A DNA stretch of 64,000 nucleotides, from the NCBI GenBank assembly GCA_002309345.1, contig DBWZ01000091.1, positions 1 to 64,000 of the forward strand, in the 5' to 3' direction. The position numbers and the translations under genes are program-made. Positions within the stretch are counted from its first letter, which is position 1; every line of letters starts with the position of its first letter. The DNA comes from Pseudobutyrivibrio sp. UBA1225. GTDB lineage: Bacteria; Bacillota; Clostridia; Lachnospirales; Lachnospiraceae. The notes under the pieces were generated by a model that saw only the letters and a program-made list of their open reading frames with translations, had not been told where the DNA came from and ran no database searches. Below are positions 28,006 to 38,017 of this stretch, piece by piece.

Positions 28006-29301
28006 ATGAGCGATTACGTTATAGAGGTAAAGAACGTAGACAAGGTCTACAAGCTTTACGAGAGTAACAAGGCTAGGGTGGCTGATACCTTGCGCCTTAC
28101 TAGGAAAAAGAATTACAAGGAGCATTACGCTCTTAAAGATATGTCCTTTCAGGTTAAGAAGGGCGAGTGTGTTGGCTTGATTGGTACCAACGGTTCCGGC
28201 AAGTCCACTATTTTAAAGATTATTACTGGCGTTCTTTCCCCTACCAAGGGAGAGATTATTGTAGATGGCAGAATCTCAGCCTTGCTAGAGCTTGGCGCCG
28301 GCTTCAACCAAGAATACACCGGCATGGAAAACATCTACTTAAATGGCACCATGCTTGGCTATTCCAATGAAGAAATAGATGCAAAGCTAGATGATATCTT
28401 ATCCTTTGCAGACATAGGTGACTTCGTTTTTCAGCCAGTCAAGACATACTCATCAGGTATGTTCGTCCGCTTGGCATTTGCAGTTGCAATCAATATCGAT
28501 CCAGAGATTCTGATTGTAGACGAGGCACTTTCCGTAGGAGATGTGTTCTTCCAGGCCAAATGCTACAAGAAATTCGAAGAATTCAAGGCGGCGGGCAAGA
28601 CAATCCTTTTCGTATCACACGATTTGGGTGCCATCAGCAAATACTGCGACAGGGCAGTTCTTATCAACAAGGGTGACAAGGTGGGCGAGGGCACACCAAA
28701 AGAAATGATAGACATCTACAAAAAGATTTTGGTTGGGCAAGAGCCTGTTATCAACAGCAAGCTTGACAATCTAGATGGCATTGCAGATGAGGTGGAGGCT
28801 GAGGAGCTTGAAGAGGGCATCACTTGGAAGTCAAACTACCAGCTCAACCCAAATCTTAATGAATATGGTGATGGCCGTGCCAGCATAGTTGACTTTGCCG
28901 TTATCGATGACAGTGGCACCTACACCAACGCAATCATGAAAGGTAGCACCTTTACAGTTAAATCCAAGGTGCATTTCAATACAGATATCGAAAATCCGAT
29001 TTTTACACTTACATTCAAGACCTTAAAGGGTATCGATGTAACAGGCACCAACACCATGTACGAAAAATGCGATGTTGGTCTTTGCAAGGAAGGAAGCGAA
29101 TACGTTGCGACCTTCACTCAAAGGATGGATATGCAAGGCGGCGAATATTTAATGTCCATTAGCTGTACTGGTTTCGACGGGGTGGATTTTGTTGCTTATC
29201 ATCGTCTATACGATGTGATGAATGTCACTGTCGTTAGCACCAAAAACACAGTTGGGTTCTATGATATGAATTCAAAGGTCAAAGTTGAGCAGGTAAAGTG
29301 A
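28006..29301 (+). CDS. wzt: ABC polysaccharide export ATPase (Wzt/TagH type)
   Basis: 431 residues. The N-terminal 240 form an ABC ATPase: Walker A GTNGSGKST (about residue 61), signature YSSGMFVRL, Walker B ILIVDEALSVGD. The C-terminal domain (about 280-430) is a beta-rich domain of the type that reads the end of the exported polymer in Wzt proteins. It works with the permease at 24272. The GGAGG ribosome site and a TATGATAAAAT sequence upstream suggest it has its own promoter, opposite to cassette D. Confidence 0.93.
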   Translation: MSDYVIEVKNVDKVYKLYESNKARVADTLRLTRKKNYKEHYALKDMSFQVKKGECVGLIGTNGSGKSTILKIITGVLSPTKGEIIVDGRISALLELGAGFNQEYTGMENIYLNGTMLGYSNEEIDAKLDDILSFADIGDFVFQPVKTYSSGMFVRLAFAVAINIDPEILIVDEALSVGDVFFQAKCYKKFEEFKAAGKTILFVSHDLGAISKYCDRAVLINKGDKVGEGTPKEMIDIYKKILVGQEPVINSKLDNLDGIADEVEAEELEEGITWKSNYQLNPNLNEYGDGRASIVDFAVIDDSGTYTNAIMKGSTFTVKSKVHFNTDIENPIFTLTFKTLKGIDVTGTNTMYEKCDVGLCKEGSEYVATFTQRMDMQGGEYLMSISCTGFDGVDFVAYHRLYDVMNVTVVSTKNTVGFYDMNSKVKVEQVK

Positions 29302-29370
29302 CAGGCAATAAGTTCGATATAAAGGTTCCTGGTTTAAACCCGGGGTGAGTTTGAAAAGGAGCAGGTTTCT

Positions 29371-29916
29371 ATGATTCAAGAAAAGTATAATCGACGCATT
29401 TTTGATGAGGGAACAGAAGAGGCTATCCAGATGTTTTCGCATTTACGAAGTAACGTGCTGTCCCCCGTTGGAATTGAAAAGGGCGACAATGTACTGATAC
29501 TTGATCCCGATAGCGTTTCCTTGGTGGAATGGTTGGTGGAGCAGGCGGCAGATGTGACCATCGGCATGAGCCAAGAATACGCCAAGGCTGGTACCTCTAC
29601 AGTTATGGTTTTGTCAGATATAAAAAAAGCACTATTAGAGGATATCAAAACGACCTTCAACATAATCATAAGCATTGGACAGCTGGTTGAGACTCCATCT
29701 GTTCTGAAAAAGCTTCTTTCTCCCGAGGGACGATTGGTCTATGCCCTCTCCGAGAAGGATAGACTGGGCAGCTTTACCAAAAAGCTTTTGGCTGAGGCTG
29801 GGTTTGGTGAAATCACAACCTACAGAGTCAGCCCGGATTATTTGTACACTACAGAAATCTACGCAGAGGATTACATAGGTGGAGGAGCAGGAGACTATCT
29901 GCTGATTGCTAGATAA
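29371..29916 (+). CDS. Methyltransferase-like small protein
   Basis: 181 residues with a Rossmann-like order of segments (DNVLILDPDSVSLVEWLVEQ, then NIIISIGQLVE, then a C-terminal YLLIAR strand) resembling a class I methyltransferase, but the glycine-rich SAM loop is not clear, so it may be a degenerate or non-catalytic member. AAAGGAG ribosome site. Its stop overlaps the ATG of the next gene by one base, indicating tight coupling. Confidence 0.55.
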   Translation: MIQEKYNRRIFDEGTEEAIQMFSHLRSNVLSPVGIEKGDNVLILDPDSVSLVEWLVEQAADVTIGMSQEYAKAGTSTVMVLSDIKKALLEDIKTTFNIIISIGQLVETPSVLKKLLSPEGRLVYALSEKDRLGSFTKKLLAEAGFGEITTYRVSPDYLYTTEIYAEDYIGGGAGDYLLIAR

Positions 29917-32900
29917 TGGAACGATTACTTTACGAAAAGCTCTCGAACGAGCGCAACCCAAAATACAACATAATTACAGATATAGTAGAGCGTGACGGTA
30001 CCAAGGTGGTCATTAAGCGACCATACGATTCCAAAGCCAAAGACCACATTCTACGAGTCTACGATAGCTACAGAGGCTTGCAAAATATATTGCAGGGCTC
30101 TGATTTTTGCGTAAATGAAAGCGCTTTGGTGGGAGATTCTATCGAAAGTGAATTCCTTGAAGGCCAGCACCTTACAGCGGATGATGCGCCGGCATATATC
30201 GAGGCTGTCAAAAATGCTTACATGCCTCATGCCAAGGAGTTTGTCAGCTCGCCAGCCTTTGAAGAGGTGTTTGGCATGGTGGATTTACCACGTGGCGTTC
30301 TTGCATCAGAATTCATTGACATAGATTTGATTTTTGAGAACATCATCAAAACAGATAGAGGTTGGGAAATCATCGACTACGAGTGGACCTTCGATTTTCT
30401 TATCCCAATCAACTATGTGCTTTATCGTGCTTCAAAATTCAGCTTGCTTCCGAGCAATCTGGTGGATATCTCCGGTGTGGAGCGGGCGATTTATCAGCAG
30501 ATGGAAGACCACTTCCAGTCAAAGTATTGCTTTAAGGATGTCAAAAACCTTCACGAGCTTAGAAATCATGCTGGCTCTCATAGCAAGACTGCCGCTGATT
30601 TTGCCATCGCATCACGGGATTATCAAATCAAGCAGCTGCAGGAACTCATAGCGGCAAAGGATGTTCATATCCGTAACATCGAAGCTATTAACACTGAGCT
30701 TAGAACTATCCATGAAAACACTATTAACACTAAGGGCTATCAGGCTCTTGAAAGTATTCGTTCTTTCAAGGCGCTTTTGACAGGCAAATCTACTCCTGCC
30801 AGAGAAGCCAAGAAACAACAAAAGGCAACAGAAAAAGCAGCAAAGCAGGCGGCTAGAGAAGCTCAAAAGGCTGCAGCAAAAGGGGCGGCAGCTCCTTCAA
30901 TAGCGGTGCACCTTCATCTTTACTACCAGGATTTGTTGCCAGAGTTTGTAAGCTATTTTGCAAATATTCCGTTTAAATTCGATTTATATATATCATGCCG
31001 GGAAGACGCCGAGGTCAATCTTATCAAAGAAGAACTCAAAGATTTAAAACAAATCGGCGTGCTAGATATTCGTTCCCTTCCAAACCGAGGCAGGGATTTG
31101 GCGCCTATGTACGTTAAATTTGCCGGGGAAATTTTAAAGCATGATTACATGCTTCATGTCCACAGCAAAAAGTCGCTATATTCCGGTGTTGAAAAGGGCA
31201 GCTGGAGACAGTATTCGCTAGAGGTGCTTCTTGGTTCTTCCGACAAGGTTAACAGCATTTTTGATATGTTCAAAAACAAAAACGCAGGCCTTGTGTACCC
31301 TGACATACATCAAGAGGTGCCAACCATCGCCTACTCTTGGCTTGCAAATGAGGTTATTGGCAGACAGCTTTTCGAAGAATATGATTTGGGAAATATGCCA
31401 TCTGTGTTCAACTATCCAGCAGGTTCATTCTTCTGGGCAAAGACAGATGCCTTAAGACCGCTTTTGGAGCGTGGCTACACATACGAAGATTTCCCTAGAG
31501 AAGAGGGGCAGACCGATGGCACATTGGCCCATGCCTTGGAGAGGATTCTTCCGTTCATCTCAAGAAAGCAGGGCTATGATGATTACATCCTCTACTTAAG
31601 CGATGAGGATGTCTCAAAGAACAAGAGTCTTAGACCTTTCCTTAACACCTTCAAGGTTGATAAAGAGATTTTGACCATGAAGCTGGCAGCCTACGATGTT
31701 GTATCCTTTGATATTTTCGACACTCTGATTACTCGCAGCATTGTGGAGCCAGATCAGGTGTTCAAGCTTATAGAGCGGGAGATTTCAAATCTCTATGGAA
31801 AGAAGGTTGATTTCCTAAAGCTTCGCAAGGAGGCAGAGGCGGCCGCTACTGCCCAGTATGGAGCGCTGACAACCATCGATAAAATCTACGTTGAGATTTC
31901 AAAGGACAAAACTATTGGCGACATAGCCATGGATATCAAGAAGCTTGAAATAGATACCGAGACAAGACTTTGCATGCCTCGAAAGGATATGGTGGAGGTG
32001 TTCAACAACCTTAAAGCCATGGGCAAGCACGTGATTCTTGTCAGTGACATGTATCTCAACCGAGTTGAGGTGGTGGGCTTGCTTCACAAATGCGGTATCG
32101 GTGGCTACGACGAGCTTATGATTTCCTGCGAGGTCGGTGCCCGCAAGGATGATGGAACTATGTGGGACTACATTTTTGCTGGAATCAATCCAGAGACCTT
32201 CATCCACGTTGGGGACAACTTCCGAAGCGATTCCCAGATTCTCATGGATAGGGGCGTTGCAAGTCATATAGTTCTCAATCCAAAAGCTATGCTTGAGCTT
32301 TCTGATTTCAGCTATCTTTTGGATTTTGCCAAGACAAGCATACCGAATTCACTGATGATAGGCGAGGCTATCTACGGAGGAATTTTCAATTCTCCATTCG
32401 CATTTGCGGATGATGGCTCGCTGCATTTTAAAGATATATATGATTTTGGATACACAACCATCGGGCCTTTGATGGCGCGATTTGCCCAGTGGCTTGCAGA
32501 AGAAAATCAGGACAAAAAAGAAAGATTGCTTTTGCTTGCTCGTGAGGGCTACATGCTCCAAATGATGATAGGAAGCTACTGCAGTGTCAGAGCCATCGAG
32601 ACTCCTGACATTCACTACTTCCTCGCATCTCGCCGAGCCTGCGCTGTGCCAGCTCTTGAAAACGATGAGGATATTCGCGAGCTGATTCTTCAAAAATATC
32701 AGGGCACCTTTAGCAATCTTTTGGTCGAGAGATTTGGTCTAGAGCTTCACGAGGGTGAGGAAGACAAAGACCTTGATTATGAAACTAAGCCAGAGGAGCT
32801 TATGGCGCTTTTGGAACCATACAAGCAAGAAATCTTTGCAAAGGCAAGTGAGGAAAAGAATGCCTACCTAAATTATGCAAGTCAGTTTTTGGCAGACGTG

Positions 32901-33443
32901 GGCGATTTGGCTGTGGTCGATGTGGGATTTTCTGGAACAATCCAGTACTTTTTGATGAAGCTCACTGGCCGAGATATTGCAGGACACTATTTAGCCTTGC
33001 ACTCAAACAAGCCTGAGCGCATAGGCGGCAGAGCTGATGCAATCTTTGAGGTTACCGACCCAACTCAGATTGAAAACAGCAAACTGCTCAAATATCAGCT
33101 GTTCCTTGAAAACGCCTTGAGTGCGCCATACGGTCAGCTCATCAAATTCACCATGGAAAATGGTGTACCAGAGCCACACTTCAAAGGGGATGACTTTGTT
33201 AGCGATGATGTAAAAAGACTACAAGAGGGTATATTAGATTTTGTTCTGCAATATGCCCTTGCTACTAAAAACACACCAAATGGTCTTTTGGCTGATACTA
33301 GTCTTGTGGAAGATTTATTCTATGATATAATTGCAGCTGGTACATTGACTAACGAAATTGCATCAAGCCTCACAGTCGAAGACGGCTACAGCCGCGGCGG
33401 AGTACAGAAATTTGATGTACAGACTGGGGTCTGGACTATATAA
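29916..33443 (+). CDS. Multidomain polysaccharide protein: kinase-like, RgpF, HAD
   Basis: 1175 residues. Residues about 15-220 resemble a small-molecule or lipopolysaccharide kinase fold (KVVIKRPY, later IIDYEWTF). A Lys/Ala-rich coiled linker (about 235-325) leads to a rhamnan-synthesis RgpF-like domain (about 327-560, with HLHLYYQD, NRGRDLAPM and HVHSKKS). A HAD phosphatase domain follows (about 590-755, SFDIFDTL with Asp599 and Asp602, and HVGDN). The last 400 residues are unassigned. RgpF-type proteins act in rhamnose-rich wall polysaccharide assembly. The protein is translationally coupled to the gene before it and is cytoplasmic by sequence. Confidence 0.82.
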   Translation: MERLLYEKLSNERNPKYNIITDIVERDGTKVVIKRPYDSKAKDHILRVYDSYRGLQNILQGSDFCVNESALVGDSIESEFLEGQHLTADDAPAYIEAVKNAYMPHAKEFVSSPAFEEVFGMVDLPRGVLASEFIDIDLIFENIIKTDRGWEIIDYEWTFDFLIPINYVLYRASKFSLLPSNLVDISGVERAIYQQMEDHFQSKYCFKDVKNLHELRNHAGSHSKTAADFAIASRDYQIKQLQELIAAKDVHIRNIEAINTELRTIHENTINTKGYQALESIRSFKALLTGKSTPAREAKKQQKATEKAAKQAAREAQKAAAKGAAAPSIAVHLHLYYQDLLPEFVSYFANIPFKFDLYISCREDAEVNLIKEELKDLKQIGVLDIRSLPNRGRDLAPMYVKFAGEILKHDYMLHVHSKKSLYSGVEKGSWRQYSLEVLLGSSDKVNSIFDMFKNKNAGLVYPDIHQEVPTIAYSWLANEVIGRQLFEEYDLGNMPSVFNYPAGSFFWAKTDALRPLLERGYTYEDFPREEGQTDGTLAHALERILPFISRKQGYDDYILYLSDEDVSKNKSLRPFLNTFKVDKEILTMKLAAYDVVSFDIFDTLITRSIVEPDQVFKLIEREISNLYGKKVDFLKLRKEAEAAATAQYGALTTIDKIYVEISKDKTIGDIAMDIKKLEIDTETRLCMPRKDMVEVFNNLKAMGKHVILVSDMYLNRVEVVGLLHKCGIGGYDELMISCEVGARKDDGTMWDYIFAGINPETFIHVGDNFRSDSQILMDRGVASHIVLNPKAMLELSDFSYLLDFAKTSIPNSLMIGEAIYGGIFNSPFAFADDGSLHFKDIYDFGYTTIGPLMARFAQWLAEENQDKKERLLLLAREGYMLQMMIGSYCSVRAIETPDIHYFLASRRACAVPALENDEDIRELILQKYQGTFSNLLVERFGLELHEGEEDKDLDYETKPEELMALLEPYKQEIFAKASEEKNAYLNYASQFLADVGDLAVVDVGFSGTIQYFLMKLTGRDIAGHYLALHSNKPERIGGRADAIFEVTDPTQIENSKLLKYQLFLENALSAPYGQLIKFTMENGVPEPHFKGDDFVSDDVKRLQEGILDFVLQYALATKNTPNGLLADTSLVEDLFYDIIAAGTLTNEIASSLTVEDGYSRGGVQKFDVQTGVWTI

Positions 33444-33444
33444 G

Positions 33445-33480
33445 GCTTCCCCCTCAGGGGGAAGCTGACTGATGAGGGGA
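33445..33480 (+). repeat. Interspersed palindromic repeat
   Basis: A perfect 9-bp hairpin (GCTTCCCCC and complement, 3-base loop) followed by TGACTGATGAGGGG, the same module as at 3231 and 36140-36166. Confidence 0.75.
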
Positions 33481-33549
33481 AAACTCATAGTAGGAAAGAT
33501 GAGGGGACATTCCCCATGGTAAGAAACTTATAAAAAGGTATATTTAGTA

Positions 33550-36015
33550 ATGCGAGATACATTTAACGTGGTATTCATCAGATATCACTTAACAAAGAAA
33601 AATACATTATTGTTTCAGGGCTTTTACCCTTTTGACAACCCAAAGGACTACAACCTTGTGGCAGAGCTAAACGGTCAGCCCCACAAGATGGATATCACTG
33701 TGGGCGAGGGCAACGAGGTTCGACGTCGTTACATTGCCGCTCACAAGAGTGTTTCCAAAGAGTACGTTGGCGAAATCACATTGCCAGAAGATTTAAGCAC
33801 TGTCAAAAGCCTCAAACTCATCTGCGTTCTCGGTGAGAACGGCAGCAAGAATCAGGTGCGTTCAGTTGTTTACAAGGCAACAGGCCGAGACCTGGAAAAG
33901 CTCAAAAAGGAATACGAATACAATCTTGAGCGCGCGGCAGTTACTGACGACAAGATTCAAATCCTCGGATGGGCAATTGGAAATGTGCCTGAGGAATTTC
34001 ATCTTTACGATGGTAACACCGAAATACCGATTACTGTAAAGAGAATGTTTCGTAAAGACGTATATGGTGTCTATCCAGAGCTCACTGAAAAGTGTGATTC
34101 TGGTCTAGAGATTATTTTTGATAAGGGAAATTACAAAAAGCTTCGCCTGACAATCACCGCAAACGGTCAGGTTTATGATTGTAAGGTTGACACTGAGCAC
34201 GTTCTTTCAGGGGGCAATCTGCTTCCGAAGAAGAGTCTTTGGGAGAGAATCGAGCTCTATCGTCAGGACAACGGACTTGGAGCTACCATCAAGCATGCCT
34301 TGGACAAGCTTAAAAACGCAGATGCTCCAAAGTACACCTACATGGATTTCTTGACAAGCTTTGGTCCTACTGAGGTTGAGCTTCAGCGCCAGCGAGACGA
34401 AAAGTTTGAGTATAATCCGTTGATGAGTATTGTAATCCCTATGTACAAAACTCCGGAAAAATATTTGGTGGAGCTTATAGATTCCATAGTGGCTCAGACC
34501 TACTCCAACTGGGAGCTTTGTCTTGCAGACGGAAGTGAGGATGACAGCTTAGGACAGTTCATTGCCAAAAAATACGGCGACGATAGCCGTGTAAAATACA
34601 CACATCTAGAGGCAAATCTTGGTATTTCAGACAATACCAATGCGGCAATTGCCTTGGCAACTGGCGATTTCATCGTGCTTTCAGACCACGATGATACTCT
34701 TGCACCAAACGCGATGTATGAGTGCGTTGCGGCCCTCAACAAAGATCGCAGCATCGATGTAATCTACACCGACGAAGACAAGATTTCCATGGATTCCAAG
34801 GAATACTTCGAGCCAGTGTTTAAGCCAGATTACAACTTGGATTTGCTTTGTTCAGTTAATTACATCTGCCACCTATTCATCTTTAGAAGAGACATCTACG
34901 AAAAGGCTGGTGGATTCAATAAGGAATATGATGGTGCCCAGGATCACGATTTGATTCTTCGCTACTGCGAGGTGGCAAAGAATGTTCATCACGTTCCAAA
35001 GGCACTTTACCATTGGCGAAGCCACGCTGCGTCTACAGCTATGTCAGCTGAAAGCAAGCTCTACGCATTTGATGCGGGGGCAAAGGCAGTGCAGGCTCAC
35101 TACGACAGACTTGGCATTCCAGCCACTGTGGAGCAGGATACTTTCTACGGATGCTATCGCACCACATACAATTGGGGCAAGGAGCCACTTGTTTCCATCA
35201 TCATTCCAAACAAGGATCATACCGATGATTTGGACAAGTGTATCAAGTCCATTGACGCAAGGTCAGTTTACAAAAACATTGAATATATAATAGTAGAAAA
35301 CAATTCTACTGAACCGGAAACCTTCGAATACTACAAGTCTATCGAGGGTAGACCTGATGTAAAGGTTGTTCGTTACGAAACACCGGGATTCAACTTCTCG
35401 GCAATCAACAATCTAGGGGCAAAAAATGCCAGCGGCGACATGTATCTGCTCCTCAACAACGATACAGAAATCATCAACGAAACCTGTATTAAAGAGATGG
35501 TTGATGTGTGCCTTCGCCCGGACGTAGGTATCTGTGGCGCGCTGCTTTACTATCCTGATAACACTGTTCAACATGCTGGTGTTGTTATGGGAATCGGTGG
35601 TATCGCGGGCCACACATTTGTGGGACTCGAGCGCTCGGAGCCAGGCTATATGTTTAGGGCTGTTACGACTCAAGATCTTTCAGCTGTCACAGCTGCCTGC
35701 CTCATGATTCGTAAAGACGTATTCGAAGAGGTTGGTGGACTTACCGAAGAGCTTGCTGTTGCCTTCAACGATGTGGATTTCTGCATGAAGGTTCGCGACA
35801 AGGGCTACTTGGTTGTCTACAACCCACATGCCGAACTTTATCACTACGAGTCCAAGTCTCGTGGCTACGAAGACACAGCGGAAAAGGTTGCTCGCTTCAA
35901 CTCCGAAGTAGAAAAGCTAGAAAAACGCTGGCCAGATATCTTAGAAAAAGGGGACCCATACTACAACCCTAATCTGTCAATCCTAGACGGCTGGTACCGC
36001 CTAAAAGAAGAATAA
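33550..36015 (+). CDS. Two-domain family 2 glycosyltransferase
   Basis: 821 residues. An unassigned beta-rich N-terminal domain (about 1-280) precedes two GT2 domains: first about 289-520 (SIVIPMYKTPEKYLVELIDS, DGSEDDS, SDHDDTLAP, QDHD), second about 545-790 (SIIIPNKDHTDDLDKC, LNNDTEI, FNDVDFC). Two-domain GT2 enzymes often add alternating sugars, as in Rgp-type rhamnans. It is closely related to the protein at 43593-45440 in domain order and motifs. The ribosome site is AAAAGG about 13 bases before the ATG. Confidence 0.92.
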   Translation: MRDTFNVVFIRYHLTKKNTLLFQGFYPFDNPKDYNLVAELNGQPHKMDITVGEGNEVRRRYIAAHKSVSKEYVGEITLPEDLSTVKSLKLICVLGENGSKNQVRSVVYKATGRDLEKLKKEYEYNLERAAVTDDKIQILGWAIGNVPEEFHLYDGNTEIPITVKRMFRKDVYGVYPELTEKCDSGLEIIFDKGNYKKLRLTITANGQVYDCKVDTEHVLSGGNLLPKKSLWERIELYRQDNGLGATIKHALDKLKNADAPKYTYMDFLTSFGPTEVELQRQRDEKFEYNPLMSIVIPMYKTPEKYLVELIDSIVAQTYSNWELCLADGSEDDSLGQFIAKKYGDDSRVKYTHLEANLGISDNTNAAIALATGDFIVLSDHDDTLAPNAMYECVAALNKDRSIDVIYTDEDKISMDSKEYFEPVFKPDYNLDLLCSVNYICHLFIFRRDIYEKAGGFNKEYDGAQDHDLILRYCEVAKNVHHVPKALYHWRSHAASTAMSAESKLYAFDAGAKAVQAHYDRLGIPATVEQDTFYGCYRTTYNWGKEPLVSIIIPNKDHTDDLDKCIKSIDARSVYKNIEYIIVENNSTEPETFEYYKSIEGRPDVKVVRYETPGFNFSAINNLGAKNASGDMYLLLNNDTEIINETCIKEMVDVCLRPDVGICGALLYYPDNTVQHAGVVMGIGGIAGHTFVGLERSEPGYMFRAVTTQDLSAVTAACLMIRKDVFEEVGGLTEELAVAFNDVDFCMKVRDKGYLVVYNPHAELYHYESKSRGYEDTAEKVARFNSEVEKLEKRWPDILEKGDPYYNPNLSILDGWYRLKEE

Positions 36016-36174
36016 TAGCCTTCCCCAAGGGAAAGCGAAAAGCAAAATAGCCTTCCCCCTGGGAAAGGAGTCAAAAGGATGATTGCTGTAAGCAATCAAC
36101 TTTTGTGCTCTAGTAAGCTTTAGCTTACATTACAGGAAGCTGTCAGCGAAGCTGACTGATGAGGGGATGAGGGG
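36016..36174 (+). repeat. Compound interspersed repeat, largest copy
   Basis: A mosaic of short hairpins: two CCTTCCCC modules, GATTGCTGTAAGCAATC, GTAAGCTTTAGCTTAC, AGCTGTCAGCGAAGCT, then CTGACTGATGAGGGG twice overlapping. Parts recur at 1150, 3231, 33445 and 37486. Confidence 0.75.
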
Positions 36175-36204
36175 AAAATGGAAAAAGTCACAAGAGGTAA
36201 AACT

Positions 36205-37449
36205 ATGAACAGAAAAATAGCTGTAGCTGGAACGGGCTACGTTGGATTATCCATAGCTACATTGCTTGCTCAACACAACCATGTTGTAGCAGTAGATGTA
36301 ATCCCTGAAAAGGTAGATTTAATCAACAACAAAAAATCTCCAATCGTGGATCCGGAAATCGAAGATTTCTTGGCAAACAAAAATCTTGATTTGACCGCAA
36401 CACTCGACGGAGAAAGTGCATATAAGGACGCTGAGTTTGTAGTAATCGCCACTCCAACAAACTACGACAGCACCAAGGATTTCTTCGATACATCAGCAGT
36501 AGAGGCTGTAATCGAGCTTGTAAAAAAGGTCAATCCAAACGCATTCATGGTGATTAAGTCTACAATTCCTGTAGGCTACACTAGAAATATCAGAGAAAAG
36601 ATGGGCAGTGACAAGATTCTGTTCAGCCCAGAGTTCCTTAGAGAATCACGTGCTCTTTACGACAACCTCTATCCAAGTCGCATCATCGTAGGCACGGATG
36701 AAGCAGACCCTGTTCTCACAAAGGCGGCAAATGAATTCGCGGCTTTGCTTTCTGAGGGGGCAATCAAAGAGAATATCGAAACTCTCATTATGGGATTTAC
36801 CGAGGCAGAGGCTGTAAAGCTTTTCGCCAATACATATCTAGCCCTCCGCGTCAGCTATTTTAACGAGCTAGACACATATGCAGAAACAAAAGGTCTTGAT
36901 ACACAAGCAATCATCAAGGGCGTTTGCCTTGATCCTCGTATCACCGATCAGTACAACAATCCATCCTTTGGATACGGTGGCTACTGTCTTCCAAAGGATA
37001 CCAAGCAGCTTCTTGCAAACTACAAGGACGTGCCTCAGGATTTAATCCGTGCAATCGTTGAGTCAAATCGCACTCGCAAGGATTTTATCGCTGACCAGGT
37101 ACTTAAAAAGGCTGGCTACTACGGATATGAGGAGGCCAACCAGTACAGCAAGGATGCCGAAAAGGAAGTTACCATCGGCGTTTATAGACTTACTATGAAG
37201 TCCAACTCTGACAACTTCCGTCAATCATCAATCCAGGGCGTAATGAAGCGTGTTAAGGCAAAGGGCGCTACGGTTGTAATCTACGAGCCTACTCTCGAGG
37301 ATGGCACAACCTTCTTTGGCTCAAAGGTTATCAATGACATCGAAAAGTTTAAGGCTGCCAGCGATGCCATCATAGCAAACCGCTACGATTCATGCCTCGA
37401 CGACGTCAAGGGTAAAGTATATACACGAGATGTGTTTTCTAGAGACTAA
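36205..37449 (+). CDS. ugd: UDP-glucose 6-dehydrogenase family protein
   Basis: 414 residues; oxidises UDP-glucose (or a related UDP-sugar) to the uronic acid. The NAD-binding loop GTGYVGLS, the STIPVGYT strand and the active-site [14 protein letters not shown] (Cys261 nucleophile) are all present. I chose ATG 36205 because the family begins at this point and AGAGGT lies upstream; ATG 36178, whose GAGGGG is repeat-derived, would add nine residues. It supplies uronic acid for the surface polysaccharide. Confidence 0.93.
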   Translation: MNRKIAVAGTGYVGLSIATLLAQHNHVVAVDVIPEKVDLINNKKSPIVDPEIEDFLANKNLDLTATLDGESAYKDAEFVVIATPTNYDSTKDFFDTSAVEAVIELVKKVNPNAFMVIKSTIPVGYTRNIREKMGSDKILFSPEFLRESRALYDNLYPSRIIVGTDEADPVLTKAANEFAALLSEGAIKENIETLIMGFTEAEAVKLFANTYLALRVSYFNELDTYAETKGLDTQAIIKGVCLDPRITDQYNNPSFGYGGYCLPKDTKQLLANYKDVPQDLIRAIVESNRTRKDFIADQVLKKAGYYGYEEANQYSKDAEKEVTIGVYRLTMKSNSDNFRQSSIQGVMKRVKAKGATVVIYEPTLEDGTTFFGSKVINDIEKFKAASDAIIANRYDSCLDDVKGKVYTRDVFSRD

Positions 37450-37485
37450 AACTTAAGAACTTCTCATTGAAATGACAAATGCAAG

Positions 37486-37511
37486 CCTTCCCCGAGGGGA
37501 GGATGAGGGGT
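37486..37511 (+). repeat. Interspersed repeat supplying a ribosome site
   Basis: CCTTCCCCGAGGGGAGG hairpin followed by ATGAGGGG. The GAGGGG lies 7 bases before the ATG at 37518. Confidence 0.65.
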
Positions 37512-37517
37512 TATCCT

Positions 37518-38006
37518 ATGTCTAAAGAGTTTAACGAAGCCTTAGGAAACTTCATAACAGATTTTGCAGGCGGCGGCGCAGTGCGGCACTTGGCTAGCCA
37601 AGGTCTAACTGTGTCTGAAATTACAGAGCAGCTAGACTATCCTCTGCCTAAAGCAAAAGTTGCCAAGCTTGTTTGGCAGTACTATTTGGATGAGGGGATA
37701 GTGTGCCTTGAAGAACCAAAGGATTATGTTGAGAAGGTGTCTTATGTGAAAGAGCAGGATGCCTACGGCAAAATTAGTATGCGCAGAGTTGTTGAAAAAA
37801 TCGACAGGGCCGATGCAAAATATGTGCTGGTGGATTTTGGAAAGCGTATGTATAAAGATAGAGATGCGTTTGTTAAGGCGCTAGATGGATTGTCTGAAAA
37901 AGATAGAGGTTATGTGCTTGATTTACCATGGCCATTGCAGGAGGTTTATCATATAGAAAACGAGAGAATCCTGAGGATTCATAAAATGCTTGGAAAAGAA
38001 AAATAA
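37518..38006 (+). CDS. Conserved hypothetical protein
   Basis: 162 residues, no signal peptide or membrane segment, mostly helical with a possible winged-helix-like N-terminal half (GLTVSEITEQLDYPLPKAKVAKLVWQYY). No family was recognised with confidence. ATG 37518 has the repeat-derived GAGGGG; the longer frame from 37479 passes through the repeat hairpin. It is 11 bases upstream of the methyltransferase gene and probably co-transcribed with it. Confidence 0.65.
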   Translation: MSKEFNEALGNFITDFAGGGAVRHLASQGLTVSEITEQLDYPLPKAKVAKLVWQYYLDEGIVCLEEPKDYVEKVSYVKEQDAYGKISMRRVVEKIDRADAKYVLVDFGKRMYKDRDAFVKALDGLSEKDRGYVLDLPWPLQEVYHIENERILRIHKMLGKEK

Positions 38007-38017
38007 AGGAAGAAAAA

